Shown here: piece by piece, positions 1 through 10,732 of the stretch
Numbering within the stretch: position 1 is the stretch's first letter
How the letters are laid out: each line of letters opens with the position of its first letter
Origin: Propionibacteriales bacterium
Lineage (GTDB): Bacteria; Actinomycetota; Actinomycetes; Propionibacteriales; Nocardioidaceae
NCBI GenBank assembly: GCA_026392415.1
Contig: JAPLCC010000056.1
Span: forward strand, 62,001-126,000
DNA length: 64,000 nucleotides
Direction of reading: 5' to 3'
Notes under the pieces: model-generated
The model's database searches: none
What the model saw: the letters and a program-made list of their open reading frames with translations, nothing else
What the model was told of the DNA's origin: nothing
Position numbers and translations under genes: made by a program

Positions 1-332
1 CCCGCATGGTCCCCACCGGACAGCATGAGCACGACGATGCCGCCGAGACCGGACAGCGCGGCGCCGGCGACCACGAGTTCGGTCGCGACCGGTCGCAGGT
101 CTTCGTGAGTGGCGTTCACCCTGGTGCTGTCGGCGTCGATCGGCCAGAGGACCAGCCACCCGACGGCGACGTACACAGCGCCGGCGACGGCGATGCCGGT
201 CAGCACGCCAACCTCTGCATCGGCGATCGCAGCGAGGCCTCCGGAACCGACGCCGGCCGCGAGGGCACCCAGCAGCCGCGGCAACGCGGTGGCGACCAGT
301 GGTGGGCGCTTCGCCCGAGGCGTCCGGCTCAT
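1..332 (-). CDS. DUF1345-like membrane protein, N-terminal part (cut by window edge)
   Basis: The reverse strand from the ATG at 330-332 stays open to the left edge and gives about 110 residues. After a basic N-terminus come two hydrophobic stretches (about residues 15-35 and 40-60), then a WPIDADSTR segment followed by an acidic HED, then another hydrophobic stretch. The WP..D...TR..A..ED pattern after the second helix is what I recall for DUF1345 proteins, which have no defined function. The start is 31 bases from the divergent LysR gene. The C-terminus is outside the window. The family name is a recollection, not a search result. Confidence 0.6.
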   Translation of the reverse strand, partial: MSRTPRAKRPPLVATALPRLLGALAAGVGSGGLAAIADAEVGVLTGIAVAGAVYVAVGWLVLWPIDADSTRVNATHEDLRPVATELVVAGAALSGLGGIVVLMLSGGDHA

Positions 333-363
333 GGGGCCACCCTAGGTCTGGTATTGATGCCCC

Positions 364-1266
364 ATGCTGCTGCGCCGGTTGGAGTACCTCGCTGCCTTGT
401 CGCGCGAGAGCCACTTCGGGCGCGCGGCCGCGGAGTGCCACGTCACGCAACCCGCACTGTCGGCCGGCATCCGCAAGCTGGAGACCGAGCTCGGCGTCCA
501 GATCGTGCAGCGCGGCCAGCGGTTCGAGGGCTTCACGCCCGAGGGCGACGAGGTGCTGCGCTGGGCCAAGCGGATCCTCGCCGAGCGGGCGTCGCTGGAC
601 CAGACCCTCGCCAGCATGCGGGGCGGCCTCAGCGGCACGTTGCGGATCGGCGCCATCCCGACGGCCCTCACGGTGTCGTCGATACTGACGACGCCGCTGC
701 ACGAGAAGCACCCGCTGGTGCGTTTCCACCTCGAGTCGATGTCGTCGCGCGAGATCGTGACCCGGCTCAACGACTTCGACATCGACGTGGGCATGACGTA
801 CGTCGACGGCGAGCCGCTCGGCCGGGTCAAGGTGGTCCCGCTCTACCAGGAGCGCTATCTCTTCCTCACCCCCGTCGACGGCGAGTACGGCGACCGGTCA
901 TCGATCACGTGGGCCGAAGCCGCGTCCACGCAGTTGTGCCAGCTGACCGGCGACATGCAGAACCGCCGGATCATCGACACCTTCCTGGCCGACACCGGCA
1001 CCGAGGCGCGGATCACCGTCGAGACGGACACGGTCTCCGCGCTCTACGCCCACGTCACGTCGATGGGGCTGTCGAGCGTCGTGCCCCACACGTGGCTGCC
1101 GACCTTCGGCATCCCGGAGCAGACCCGGGTGATCCCGCTTCCGGCACCGAAGCGGTCATTCCACGTCGGGCTCGTGCTGGCCGGCCACGGACCGGAGTCG
1201 ATGCTGACGCAGGCGCTGGTCGAGATCGCCCGGACCCGATCCGTCAGGAGCGCCCTCCGGGCCTGA
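364..1266 (+). CDS. LysR-family transcriptional regulator
   Basis: This 300-aa protein has the length and layout of LysR regulators. A winged helix-turn-helix covers residues 1-60, with FGRAAAECHVTQPALSAGI as recognition region, followed by the linker helix and a two-lobed effector domain from about residue 90. No Shine-Dalgarno is seen before the ATG, so it may be leaderless. It diverges from the DUF1345 gene and converges on fdhD with only 10 bases between. The formate-dehydrogenase-type genes next door are possible targets, but no operator is clear and the effector is unknown. Confidence 0.88.
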   Translation: MLLRRLEYLAALSRESHFGRAAAECHVTQPALSAGIRKLETELGVQIVQRGQRFEGFTPEGDEVLRWAKRILAERASLDQTLASMRGGLSGTLRIGAIPTALTVSSILTTPLHEKHPLVRFHLESMSSREIVTRLNDFDIDVGMTYVDGEPLGRVKVVPLYQERYLFLTPVDGEYGDRSSITWAEAASTQLCQLTGDMQNRRIIDTFLADTGTEARITVETDTVSALYAHVTSMGLSSVVPHTWLPTFGIPEQTRVIPLPAPKRSFHVGLVLAGHGPESMLTQALVEIARTRSVRSALRA

Positions 1267-1276
1267 CCGCAAGAGG

Positions 1277-2113
1277 TCAGACGCGAGCAGCGACCTGGAT
1301 GCGCTCCGCACCGGAGTAGACGTTCATCGACGTACCCCGGAGGAAGCCGACCAGGGTCAGGCCGTGTTCCTCGGCGAGGTCCACGGCCAGCGACGAGGGC
1401 GCCGAGACTGCGGCGAGCATCGGGATGCCGGCCATCACGGCCTTCTGGACCAGCTCGAAGGACGCCCGGCCGCTGACCATCAGGATGGTCTCGCGCAACG
1501 GCAACATGCCGTTGCGAACGGCATGACCGATGACCTTGTCGACGGCGTTGTGGCGACCGACGTCCTCGCGCACGCAGATCAGTTCGCCGTCCGCAGAGAA
1601 CAGGGCGGCGGCATGCAGACCACCCGTGCGCTCGAAGACCTCCTGCGAGGCGCGCAGCCGATCGGGCAGCGTGGCCAGCACCTCGGCGGTGATCCGGAGC
1701 GGATCCTCGGCCACCGACCACGTGGTGGCGGTGCGTACGGCGTCGAGGCTCGCTTTGCCGCACAGCCCGCACGAGGAGGTCGTGTAGAAGTTGCGCTCCA
1801 GAGCAAGGTCGAGCGGCGGCAGCGACGGGTCGAGGCCGACGTCGACCACGTTGTAGGTGTTCGTCCCGTCCTCGGTGACTCCGGCGCAGTAGCGCGCAGT
1901 CAGCACGTCGGACGTCGTACGCACGACGCCTTCGCTGACCAGGAAGCCGACGGCGAGGTCGAAGTCGTCGCCTGGCGTACGCATCGTGATGGTCAGTGCC
2001 CGGCCGCCGACGCGGATCTCCATCGGCTCCTCGGCGGCGAGTGTGTCGGGGCGCTGGTCGACGACCCCCTCGCGGATCCGCAGCACCTTGCGCCGCGAGG
2101 TCACCCGCCCCAT
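1277..2113 (-). CDS. fdhD: Formate dehydrogenase accessory sulfurtransferase FdhD
   Basis: FdhD transfers sulfur from the cysteine desulfurase IscS to the molybdenum-bis-MGD cofactor of formate-dehydrogenase-type enzymes. The 278-aa product has the family marks: AAEEPMEIRVGG near the N-terminus, the central TSSCGLCGKAS with the CxxC pair (E. coli Cys121/Cys124), and REDVGRHNAVDKVIG. The ATG at 2113 overlaps the stop of the oxidoreductase upstream (ATGA), so the two are translationally coupled. The frame is open further upstream, but the overlapping ATG fits the family N-terminus. The pairing implies that the adjacent enzyme needs sulfurated Mo cofactor. Confidence 0.95.
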   Translation of the reverse strand: MGRVTSRRKVLRIREGVVDQRPDTLAAEEPMEIRVGGRALTITMRTPGDDFDLAVGFLVSEGVVRTTSDVLTARYCAGVTEDGTNTYNVVDVGLDPSLPPLDLALERNFYTTSSCGLCGKASLDAVRTATTWSVAEDPLRITAEVLATLPDRLRASQEVFERTGGLHAAALFSADGELICVREDVGRHNAVDKVIGHAVRNGMLPLRETILMVSGRASFELVQKAVMAGIPMLAAVSAPSSLAVDLAEEHGLTLVGFLRGTSMNVYSGAERIQVAARV

Positions 2114-4395
2114 CAGGCGCTCCCCTCTGCCGCGGCCGGTTCCAGCCTCACGAGCACTCCCTTGGAGGTCGGTGTGTTGCTCCCCGTCGCGACGCTGTCG
2201 AGCGGCACGAGCACGTTGGTCTCCGGGTAGTACGACGCCGCGGAGCCACGGCTCGCCGGATAGCCCACCAGCGTGAAGTCGCTGACGCGGCGCTCGCTGC
2301 CGTCCTCCCACACACTGACGATGTCGACCTGGTCTCCGTCCGCAAAGCCGAGCTCCGCGATGTCGTCAGGGTTGACCATCAGGACGTGCCGGGCGTTGTG
2401 GATGCCCCGATAGCGGTCGTTCAGCGCGTACGGGATGGTGTTCCACTGGTCGTGGGAGCGCAGCGACTGCAGGATCAGGTGCCCCGGCGGGGTCTCCAGC
2501 CACGCGAGCGTGTTGAGCGAGAAGACCGCCTTGCCGCTCGGGGTCGGGTAGACGCCCTCGTTGACCGGGTTCGGCAGCGTGAAGCCCCCGGGCTTCTGGA
2601 TCCGCTCGTTGAAGTCCTGGAACCCGGGTACGACGCGCGCGATCCGGTCGCGGATCCGGTCGTTGTCCGTCTCGAACTCCGCCCACGGGATCGCCGGGTT
2701 CTCCCCGAGCGTGCGTCGCGCCAGGCGGGCGATGATCGAGACCTCGCTCAACAGGTGCTTCGACGCGGGCGGGAGCTTCCCGTGCGTGCGGTGCACCGAG
2801 CTCATCGAGTCCTCGACGGTGACGTACTGCTCGCGGCCCGCCTGGATGTCCTTGTCGCTGCGACCGAGCGTCGGCAGGATCAGCGCGGTCTCGCCGGTGA
2901 CCGTGTGCGAGCGGTTGAGCTTGGTGGAGATCTGGACGGTCAGGCTGCACCTGCGCAGCGCCGCCTCGGTGACGGCGCTGTCGGACATCGCCCGGACGAA
3001 GTTGCCCGCGACACCGACGAACACACGGGCCTTCCCGTCGCGCATCGCCCGGACGCCACCGACCGAGTCGACACCGTGCTCCCGCGGCGGCTCGAAGCCG
3101 AACTCCGTGCCGAGCGCGTCCAGGAACCGGTCGGGCATCTGTTCCCAGATCCCCATCGTCCGGTCACCCTGCACGTTGGAGTGGCCGCGCACGGGGCAGA
3201 CGCCGGCGCCGGGCTTGCCGATGTTGCCGCGCAACATCAGGAAGTTCACGATCTCGCGGATGGTCGGCACGCCGTGCTTGTGCTGGGTCAGGCCCATCGC
3301 CCAGCACACGATCACGGACTTGCTCGCGAGCACCTGCTCGTGGACGGCCTCGATCTCCGCGCGGGTCAGGCCGGTGGCCTCGATCGCCTGTTCCCAGGTG
3401 ATGTCCGTGCCCTGCGCCGCGAACTCCTCGAAGCCGGTCGTGAACGTCGCAATGTAGTCGCGGTCGAGGTCGTCGGCCTCCAGCACGAGCTTGTTGAGCA
3501 TCTTGAAGAGCGCGAGGTCACCGCCCGGGCGGATCTTGAGGAACTGGTCAGCGATCTGGATGCCGTTGCCGATCACGCCACTGGGCTGCTGAGGGTTCTT
3601 GAACCGCATCAGGCCGGCCTCGGGAAGCGTGTTGACCGCGATCACCCGGCCGCCGTTCTTCTTGGTGCGCTCCAGCGCCGACAACATCCGCGGGTGGTTG
3701 GTCCCGGGGTTCTGGCCGACGACGAAGACCAGGTCGCTGTTGTAGATGTCCTCGAGCTGGACGCTGCCCTTGCCGACGCCGAGCGTCTCACCCAGTCCGA
3801 ACCCGCTCGACTCGTGACACATGTTCGAGCAGTCGGGGAGGTTGTTGGTGCCGAAGGCACGCGAGAACAGCTGCAGCAGGAAGGCGGCCTCGTTGTTGAG
3901 TCGGCCAGAGACGTAGAACATCGCTTCGTCGGGAGAGGCCAGTCCGTTCAGCTCGCTGGCGATCATCGCGAACGCGTCGTCCCAGTCGATCGGCTCGTAG
4001 TGGGTGGCACCGGGCCGTTTGACCATCGGCTCCGTGAGCCGGCCCTGCTGGTTCAACCAGTAGTCCGACTTGTCGTCGAGGTCGGCGACCGGGTGCTCGG
4101 CGAAGAACGCACGGGTGACGCGGCGGCTCGTCGCCTCGTCGTTGACGTGCTTGGCGCCGTTCTCGCAGTACTCGTTCTTGTGGCGGTGGTCCGGGTCGGG
4201 CCACGCGCAGCCCGGGCAGTCGATGCCCTTGACCTGGTTGAGGTTGAGCAGGGTGAGCAGGCTCCGCTTCACGGTGGTCTGTTCGAAGGAGTACTCCAGC
4301 GCATGCCGTACGCCGGGAATGCCCGCGGCGTACTCCTTCGGCGGGGAAACCTTCAGGTCCTCGGTCGGGTCCTCGCGCGGGGCCTTCTTCATCAT
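2113..4395 (-). CDS. FdhF/YdeP-family molybdopterin oxidoreductase
   Basis: This 760-aa protein belongs to the Mo-bis-MGD superfamily, nearest to E. coli YdeP-type formate-dehydrogenase-like proteins. The N-terminal Cys cluster is reduced: DCPGCAWPDP (Cys60, Cys63) and CENGAKH (Cys77). This gives three cysteines rather than the four of FdhF, and I recall the same pattern in YdeP. The probable Mo ligand is Cys193 in NMCHESSG, where FdhF has selenocysteine. The bis-MGD segments (VVGQNPGTNHPR, VRGHSNVQGDR) and the C-terminal dinucleotide-binding domain are present. Substrate and electron partner are unknown; no diaphorase or cytochrome subunit is adjacent. Start is one of two tandem ATGs. Confidence 0.88.
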   Translation of the reverse strand: MMKKAPREDPTEDLKVSPPKEYAAGIPGVRHALEYSFEQTTVKRSLLTLLNLNQVKGIDCPGCAWPDPDHRHKNEYCENGAKHVNDEATSRRVTRAFFAEHPVADLDDKSDYWLNQQGRLTEPMVKRPGATHYEPIDWDDAFAMIASELNGLASPDEAMFYVSGRLNNEAAFLLQLFSRAFGTNNLPDCSNMCHESSGFGLGETLGVGKGSVQLEDIYNSDLVFVVGQNPGTNHPRMLSALERTKKNGGRVIAVNTLPEAGLMRFKNPQQPSGVIGNGIQIADQFLKIRPGGDLALFKMLNKLVLEADDLDRDYIATFTTGFEEFAAQGTDITWEQAIEATGLTRAEIEAVHEQVLASKSVIVCWAMGLTQHKHGVPTIREIVNFLMLRGNIGKPGAGVCPVRGHSNVQGDRTMGIWEQMPDRFLDALGTEFGFEPPREHGVDSVGGVRAMRDGKARVFVGVAGNFVRAMSDSAVTEAALRRCSLTVQISTKLNRSHTVTGETALILPTLGRSDKDIQAGREQYVTVEDSMSSVHRTHGKLPPASKHLLSEVSIIARLARRTLGENPAIPWAEFETDNDRIRDRIARVVPGFQDFNERIQKPGGFTLPNPVNEGVYPTPSGKAVFSLNTLAWLETPPGHLILQSLRSHDQWNTIPYALNDRYRGIHNARHVLMVNPDDIAELGFADGDQVDIVSVWEDGSERRVSDFTLVGYPASRGSAASYYPETNVLVPLDSVATGSNTPTSKGVLVRLEPAAAEGSA

Positions 4396-4496
4396 TTCAG
4401 GGTGTCCGGTCCCTCACCCGAAATCAACAATGAAGATTTGATCCTTTGACAACTATTGCTTATCGATGGTGGGCGACCTCCTGCACCGGACCCGGA

Positions 4497-4515
4497 ATGA
4501 GTAAGGCTTGCCTTA
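4497..4515 (+). promoter_or_regulatory. Candidate DtxR/IdeR iron box upstream of sdhC
   Basis: The core GTAAGGCTTGCCTTAC (4501-4516) is a perfect inverted repeat apart from its two central bases. Aligned to the remembered consensus TWAGGTWAGSCTWACCTWA, 15 of 19 positions (4497-4515) agree; the mismatches lie mostly in the left outer part. It sits 63-81 bases before the sdhC start, in the 182-base gap shared with the divergent Mo oxidoreductase, and both neighbours encode iron-sulfur enzymes. Iron-dependent repression is inferred. Confidence 0.5.
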
Positions 4516-4577
4516 CGTGCATATCTCACATGATCCGTGTCACCTACCGGTCAGTAGCGGGAGTAGCGTGACCCCTC

Positions 4578-5285
4578 GTGGCTACAACAGAACTGGTGAA
4601 GGGCTCGCGTGCGGCCCGGTCAACCATCGCCCTGAAACTCCTGATGGCCGTGAGCGGCCTGCTGTTCATCGGCTTCACGGTCGGGCACATGTACGGCAAC
4701 CTCAAGGCCTTCTCGGGCGAGGAGGCCTTCAACGAGTACGCGCACCATCTGCGCGAGCTCGGGGAGCCGATGCTCCCCTACGAGGGCTTCCTGTGGATCG
4801 TGCGCGTCGGGCTGCTGGCCGCGATCATCGTCCACATCGCCTGCGCCTTCGTCCTGTGGCAGCGCGCTGCCAAGGCGCGGCCGGTGAAGTACGTCGCGAA
4901 GAAGAACCGCGGCTCGTCGCTCTCCTCGCGCACCATGCGCTGGGGCGGCATCACCCTGCTGCTCTTCATCGTGTGGCACCTGCTCAACTTCACGATCGTC
5001 AAGGTCAACCCGAGCAACGGCTCCACCGGTGACGACAACCCGTACCAACTCGTCGTCGACACCTTCGACACCCCCTGGATGACGGTGATCTACCTGCTCG
5101 CGATGGTCGCGCTCGGTTTCCACCTCCACCACGGCACCTTCAGCTCGCTGCAGACGCTGGGGTTCACCAACACGGCAAGCTCCCGCGCACGCGCCCGGGC
5201 GGCCGGCTGGGTCATCGCGATCGTGATCGCGGGTGGCTTCACACTGGTTCCCCTGTCCGTCCTCGTCGGCATCATCGAGAAGTAA
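4578..5285 (+). CDS. sdhC: Succinate dehydrogenase cytochrome b subunit
   Basis: This is the 235-aa haem b membrane anchor of succinate:menaquinone oxidoreductase, the single-subunit five-helix type. Helices lie at about residues 17-38 (LKLLMAVSGLLFIGFTVGH), 72-93, 117-135 (TLLLFIVWHLLNFTIV), 160-180 and 207-228. Histidines in VGHMYGN, VHIACAF, VWHLLNF and HLHHG are the probable haem ligands. The start is GTG at 4578, with a weak ribosome site. It is the first gene of sdhCAB; sdhA follows after 13 bases with its own AAGGAG site. The type fits a respiratory chain using menaquinone, as expected for actinobacteria. Confidence 0.93.
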   Translation: MATTELVKGSRAARSTIALKLLMAVSGLLFIGFTVGHMYGNLKAFSGEEAFNEYAHHLRELGEPMLPYEGFLWIVRVGLLAAIIVHIACAFVLWQRAAKARPVKYVAKKNRGSSLSSRTMRWGGITLLLFIVWHLLNFTIVKVNPSNGSTGDDNPYQLVVDTFDTPWMTVIYLLAMVALGFHLHHGTFSSLQTLGFTNTASSRARARAAGWVIAIVIAGGFTLVPLSVLVGIIEK

Positions 5286-5298
5286 GGAGCTCCCCACC

Positions 5299-7316
<2,018 letters not shown>

Positions 7317-7320
<4 letters not shown>

Positions 7321-8075
7321 GCGCGGGCGACATGAACCTCACCCTCAACATCTGGCGCCAGACCGGTCCGGACGACAAGGGCGGCATCCACACCTACCAG
7401 CTCTCCGGAATCTCGCCGGACATGAGCTTCCTCGAGATGCTCGACGTCCTCAACGAGCAGCTGAACGAGAAGGGCGAGGAGCCCATCGCGTTCGACTCCG
7501 ACTGTCGCGAGGGCATCTGCGGCATGTGTTCGCTGATGATCAACGGCGAGGCCCACGGCCCGGAGGTCACCACGACCTGCCAGCTGCACATGCGGTCCTT
7601 CTCCGATGGCGACACGATCACCATCGAGCCGTGGCGCGCCGAGCCGTTCCCGGTCATCAAGGACCTCGTCGTCGACCGTGGCGCATTCGACCGGATCATC
7701 CAGGCCGGTGGCTTCATCTCCGCCAACACCGGCTCGGCCCCCGAGGCCAACTCGGTGCCGGCGCCCCGCGACAAGGCCATGCGCGCCTTCAACGTGGCAA
7801 CCTGCATCGGCTGCGGCGGCTGCGTGGCCGCATGCCCCAACGGTTCGGCGTCGCTGTTCCTCGGCGCGAAGATCACCCACCTCGGCGAGCTCCCCCAGGG
7901 ACAGCCCGAGCGGTACACCCGCGTGGTGGACATGGTCGGCCAGCACGACCACGAGGGCTTCGGCGGTTGCACCAACATCGGTGAGTGCGCGGCAGCCTGC
8001 CCCAAGGAGATCCCGCTCGACGTGATCTCGCAGCTCAACAAGGACCTGCGCACCGCGCTCAAGCAGGGTCTCTGA
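7317..8075 (+). CDS. sdhB: Succinate dehydrogenase iron-sulfur subunit
   Basis: This 252-aa subunit relays electrons from FAD to the membrane anchor through three clusters. The [2Fe-2S] set is CREGICGMCSLMING plus a later Cys; the [4Fe-4S] set is CIGCGGCVAACPNGS; the [3Fe-4S] set is CTNIGECAAACPKE. I chose GTG 7317 because it overlaps the sdhA stop (GTGA) and has AGAGG 8 bases upstream. ATG 7332 would shorten it by five residues and is equally compatible with the family. A strong hairpin follows directly, closing the operon. Confidence 0.95.
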
Positions 8076-8103
8076 CCCGGAGCAGCGCCACGGCACGTCC
8101 CTC

Positions 8104-8139
8104 ACGACGCCGCATCAGCCTTCGCTGATGCGGCGTCGT
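8104..8139 (+). terminator. sdhCAB terminator hairpin
   Basis: A perfect 16-bp stem (ACGACGCCGCATCAGC and its complement) closes on the four-base loop CTTC, beginning 28 bases after the sdhB stop. There is only TT after the stem, as is common in high-GC actinobacteria. Its presence rules out the upstream TTG as a credible start for the cyclase gene that follows. Confidence 0.85.
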
Positions 8140-8168
8140 TGCGTTCCGGCTTCTGGCACGATGCCGCT

Positions 8169-9455
8169 GTGGGGGTCAATCCGGTGAGGGCGTGGATGCA
8201 CGAGCGCCACGCGCAGATGCCGATGCGGCGCTGGATGCTCGAGTTCGACGAGTTCGAGGTCGAGGAGGACTTCGCGACCCACGACGACGCCGCCGGCATC
8301 GAGGAAGCCCGCTTCGCGATCACCATCGGCATCCTGTTCACCGTCGTCTACGGCGCCATCGACCTGCTCGTGGTCGACGACAACCTCCTCGGGGCCGCCC
8401 TCATCAGGTTCGGCTTCGTCGTCCCCGTCTTCCTCCTCGCCTGGGTGCTGCGCCGGACGGCGTTCGTCGGGCGTCACCTCCAGGTGTTCAACACCCTGCT
8501 GCTCTCCGTCACGCTGCTGGCACTCGGGACGGTGTTCGCGCGGGTCGTCGACGTCCCGCCCGACTACGTCCGGGCCTCGAGCACCGTCACCCTGCTCGGC
8601 GGCATCGGACTGCTCCGGATGCGGATGCACGCCGCGACGGCCACCTGCGGTTTCTACGCCCTCGTCTGCCTGGGGCTGCCCGGCATCGGCGGCGGGGTCA
8701 ACGCGCTCGCCGTGGACGTCGCCCCGATCTTCGGACTGACCGGGATCGCACTGGTGATCGCCTACGCCCTGGAGAAGCTGCGCCGGACCGACTACCTGCG
8801 CCAGCGGGAGGTCGAGCTCGAACAGGCGCGGTCCGACGAGCTGCTGCACAACGTGCTGCCCGCCGCCATCGCGACCCGTCTGCGCACCGAACGCGGTGCG
8901 ATCGCCGAGTCGGCTGCCAACGTCAGCGTGCTGTTCTCCGACATCGTCGGCTTCACCACGGTGTCCGAGAGCCTGAGCGCCGAGGAGCTCGTGTCCCTGC
9001 TCGACACCATGTTCAGCGAGTTCGACCGGCTCTGCGACCAGCGCGGCATCGAGAAGATCAAGACCGTCGGCGATGCCTACATGGCCGTGGCCGGACTGCC
9101 CACGCCGGACGCCGACCACGCCGCGTCACTGGCGGAGCTGGCCATGGACATGCAGCGCGCGTCCACCTGGCTGGCAGCAGGCTGGCCGAGCCCGATCGCG
9201 ATGCGGATCGGCATCTCGTCAGGCCCCGTCGTCGCCGGCGTGATCGGCCAACGCAAGTTCACCTACGACCTGTGGGGCGACACCGTGAACACCGCCAGCC
9301 GCATGGAGTCGCACGGTCGACCGCACCGGATCCAGGTCTCGGCGACCACCCATGCGCTCCTCGAGAGCCGCTACACCTTCAGCGCCCCGCAGGTGGTCGA
9401 CATCAAGGGCAAGGGCCCGATGACGACGTACTTCCTACTGGGTGCGCTCGGCTGA
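8169..9455 (+). CDS. Membrane-bound class III adenylate cyclase
   Basis: The protein (about 428 aa from GTG 8169) has roughly 60 soluble residues, five or six membrane helices (about residues 50-220) and a class III cyclase domain. VLFSDIVGFT and KTVGDAYMA carry the two metal-binding aspartates. The Lys in EKIKTVGD and the Asp in TYDLWGD are the pair that selects ATP, and NTASRM carries the transition-state Arg. All catalytic residues are present, so it should make cAMP as a dimer. The start is uncertain: GTG 8184 and ATG 8196 are alternatives. It overlaps the convergent small gene by 21 bases. The signal sensed by the membrane part is unknown. Confidence 0.88.
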   Translation: MGVNPVRAWMHERHAQMPMRRWMLEFDEFEVEEDFATHDDAAGIEEARFAITIGILFTVVYGAIDLLVVDDNLLGAALIRFGFVVPVFLLAWVLRRTAFVGRHLQVFNTLLLSVTLLALGTVFARVVDVPPDYVRASSTVTLLGGIGLLRMRMHAATATCGFYALVCLGLPGIGGGVNALAVDVAPIFGLTGIALVIAYALEKLRRTDYLRQREVELEQARSDELLHNVLPAAIATRLRTERGAIAESAANVSVLFSDIVGFTTVSESLSAEELVSLLDTMFSEFDRLCDQRGIEKIKTVGDAYMAVAGLPTPDADHAASLAELAMDMQRASTWLAAGWPSPIAMRIGISSGPVVAGVIGQRKFTYDLWGDTVNTASRMESHGRPHRIQVSATTHALLESRYTFSAPQVVDIKGKGPMTTYFLLGALG

Positions 9456-9677
9456 GGCCCTGGTGGCCCGCAAGGCCTTCCAGCCGAGGGCGCCGAGAAG
9501 ACCGGCGATCGCGAAGTTCACGACGATGAGCACCGTGTGGGCCACCCAGTAGCCCGTCGCGCGGTCCTCGCCGGAGTCGTAGGCGGAGTAGAGGTTCTTC
9601 GCGAAGTTGCCGAAGGAGAAGACGTTCCAGGCGGCCACGGACAGGAGCAGGACGGCGTGCTTGCGTTCGAACTTCAC
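9435..9677 (-). CDS. Small SCO4848-like membrane protein
   Basis: This 80-aa protein has two hydrophobic helices (about residues 8-24 and 44-66) separated by a conserved-looking SFGNFAKNLY segment and HTVLIVVNFAIAG. I recall this pattern for SCO4848-family actinobacterial proteins, whose role is unknown. The GTG start overlaps the stop of the YihY gene (GTGA), so it is the last member of the trpS operon. Its end overlaps the convergent cyclase gene by 21 bases. Confidence 0.75.
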   Translation of the reverse strand: MKFERKHAVLLLSVAAWNVFSFGNFAKNLYSAYDSGEDRATGYWVAHTVLIVVNFAIAGLLGALGWKALRATRASAERTQ

Positions 9678-10732
9678 GCGTCCATCGTCCCAGAGCCGCG
9701 TCGTCGCCCGAGCCGCGCCCCGACGAAGGTGCCGACCAGGCCACCGACGGCGAGCGGCGCCGCCCAGGCGCGGCGCCCGGACACCGCCTCCTGCTCCGGC
9801 CGCGTCACCGTGGCCACGGCCACGGGCAGGACCGCGGCACGGCGGGCGTCGCGCTCGGCCCGCGCCTCGGCGCTGGTGTGCGCCCACGCGGCGGCGTAGA
9901 GGGTCACCCGGGAGAAGTAGTTGATCCAGACGAGCAGGATCAGCGCGATGCCGAAGGCCTGGAAGGCCGGCTGTCCGCGGGTGCCGGTGAGCAGGAGGCT
10001 GGAGAGCTGCTTCAGGACCTCGAAGCCGACGGCGCCCAGCACCGCCCCGGACCACAGCGCACGCGGCGGCACCGGCGGCTGCGCGAGCAGGCGGAACATG
10101 AGGAAGAACAGCAGGGCGGACGCCGCGAGCCCGAAGGCGAGGGCGATCAGGGTCACCACCCAGCCGAGACCGCCGCCGAGCCCGACCAGGTCGAGGACCT
10201 GTTCCGACATCCGGGTCAGCACCCCCGAAACAGCCACGCTGAGCATCAGCACTGACCCCAGCACCACAAGGGTGAGGAAATCGCGCAGCTTGCCGATGAC
10301 GAAACTCGGCTGGAGCCGCTCGGGCATCTGGAAGAGCACGATCAGCGCGGTCTGGAGCGACGAGAGCCAGCCCAGGCCGGCGTACAGGACACCGGCGAGG
10401 CCGATCAGCCCGACGGCTCCGGCGGCGCTCTGGATGTCGTCGAGCGGAATCTCGTTCGTGCCGCTGCCCACCAGGCCGGGCAGGACCTCGTCGATGGCGT
10501 CGAGCAGGGCGTCCTGCGCGTCGGGGAAGGCCTTGGCGACGTACCCGACGGCGAAGAAGGCGATGGCCAGGACCGGAAAGATCGAGAGGAAGCCGAAATA
10601 GGTGACGCCACCGGCCTGCTGGCTGCCCTTGACCTCGGAGAAGTGCTCCTGCATCCGCACCACGTGGTCGACGAAGGGCGATCGCGCGCGCAACCGCGCG
10701 ATCGTCTGCTTCACACGGTCAGCAGCTTTCAT
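9674..10732 (-). CDS. YihY/BrkB-family inner membrane protein
   Basis: The 352-aa protein has a soluble N-terminal helix region then six predicted membrane helices (about residues 35-300). Typical family segments are GGVTYFGFLSIFPVLAIAFF, LGWLSSLQTAL, and a late LILLVWINYFSRVTLYAAAW. The tail after residue 300 is basic with another hydrophobic stretch. Family members are integral membrane proteins of unclear function; older RNase BN assignments were mistaken. ATG 10732 overlaps the stop of the 2H phosphoesterase gene; a longer open frame upstream covers that gene and was not used. Confidence 0.85.
   Translation of the reverse strand: MKAADRVKQTIARLRARSPFVDHVVRMQEHFSEVKGSQQAGGVTYFGFLSIFPVLAIAFFAVGYVAKAFPDAQDALLDAIDEVLPGLVGSGTNEIPLDDIQSAAGAVGLIGLAGVLYAGLGWLSSLQTALIVLFQMPERLQPSFVIGKLRDFLTLVVLGSVLMLSVAVSGVLTRMSEQVLDLVGLGGGLGWVVTLIALAFGLAASALLFFLMFRLLAQPPVPPRALWSGAVLGAVGFEVLKQLSSLLLTGTRGQPAFQAFGIALILLVWINYFSRVTLYAAAWAHTSAEARAERDARRAAVLPVAVATVTRPEQEAVSGRRAWAAPLAVGGLVGTFVGARLGRRRGSGTMDA

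Noticed and set aside
1263..1280. Small hairpin CTGACC-GGTCAG at the LysR/fdhD junction as terminator
   Set aside because: The 6-bp stem overlaps both gene ends and is too weak to assign.
1996..4449. 817-aa plus-strand open frame antisense to the Mo oxidoreductase
   Set aside because: Its composition (Arg/Asp/Val-rich, few hydrophobic core residues) is that of a high-GC shadow frame. The opposite strand has all family motifs.
8139..8168. TTG start of the adenylate cyclase at 8139
   Set aside because: It lies in the sdhCAB terminator stem; GTG 8169 or later starts are more credible.
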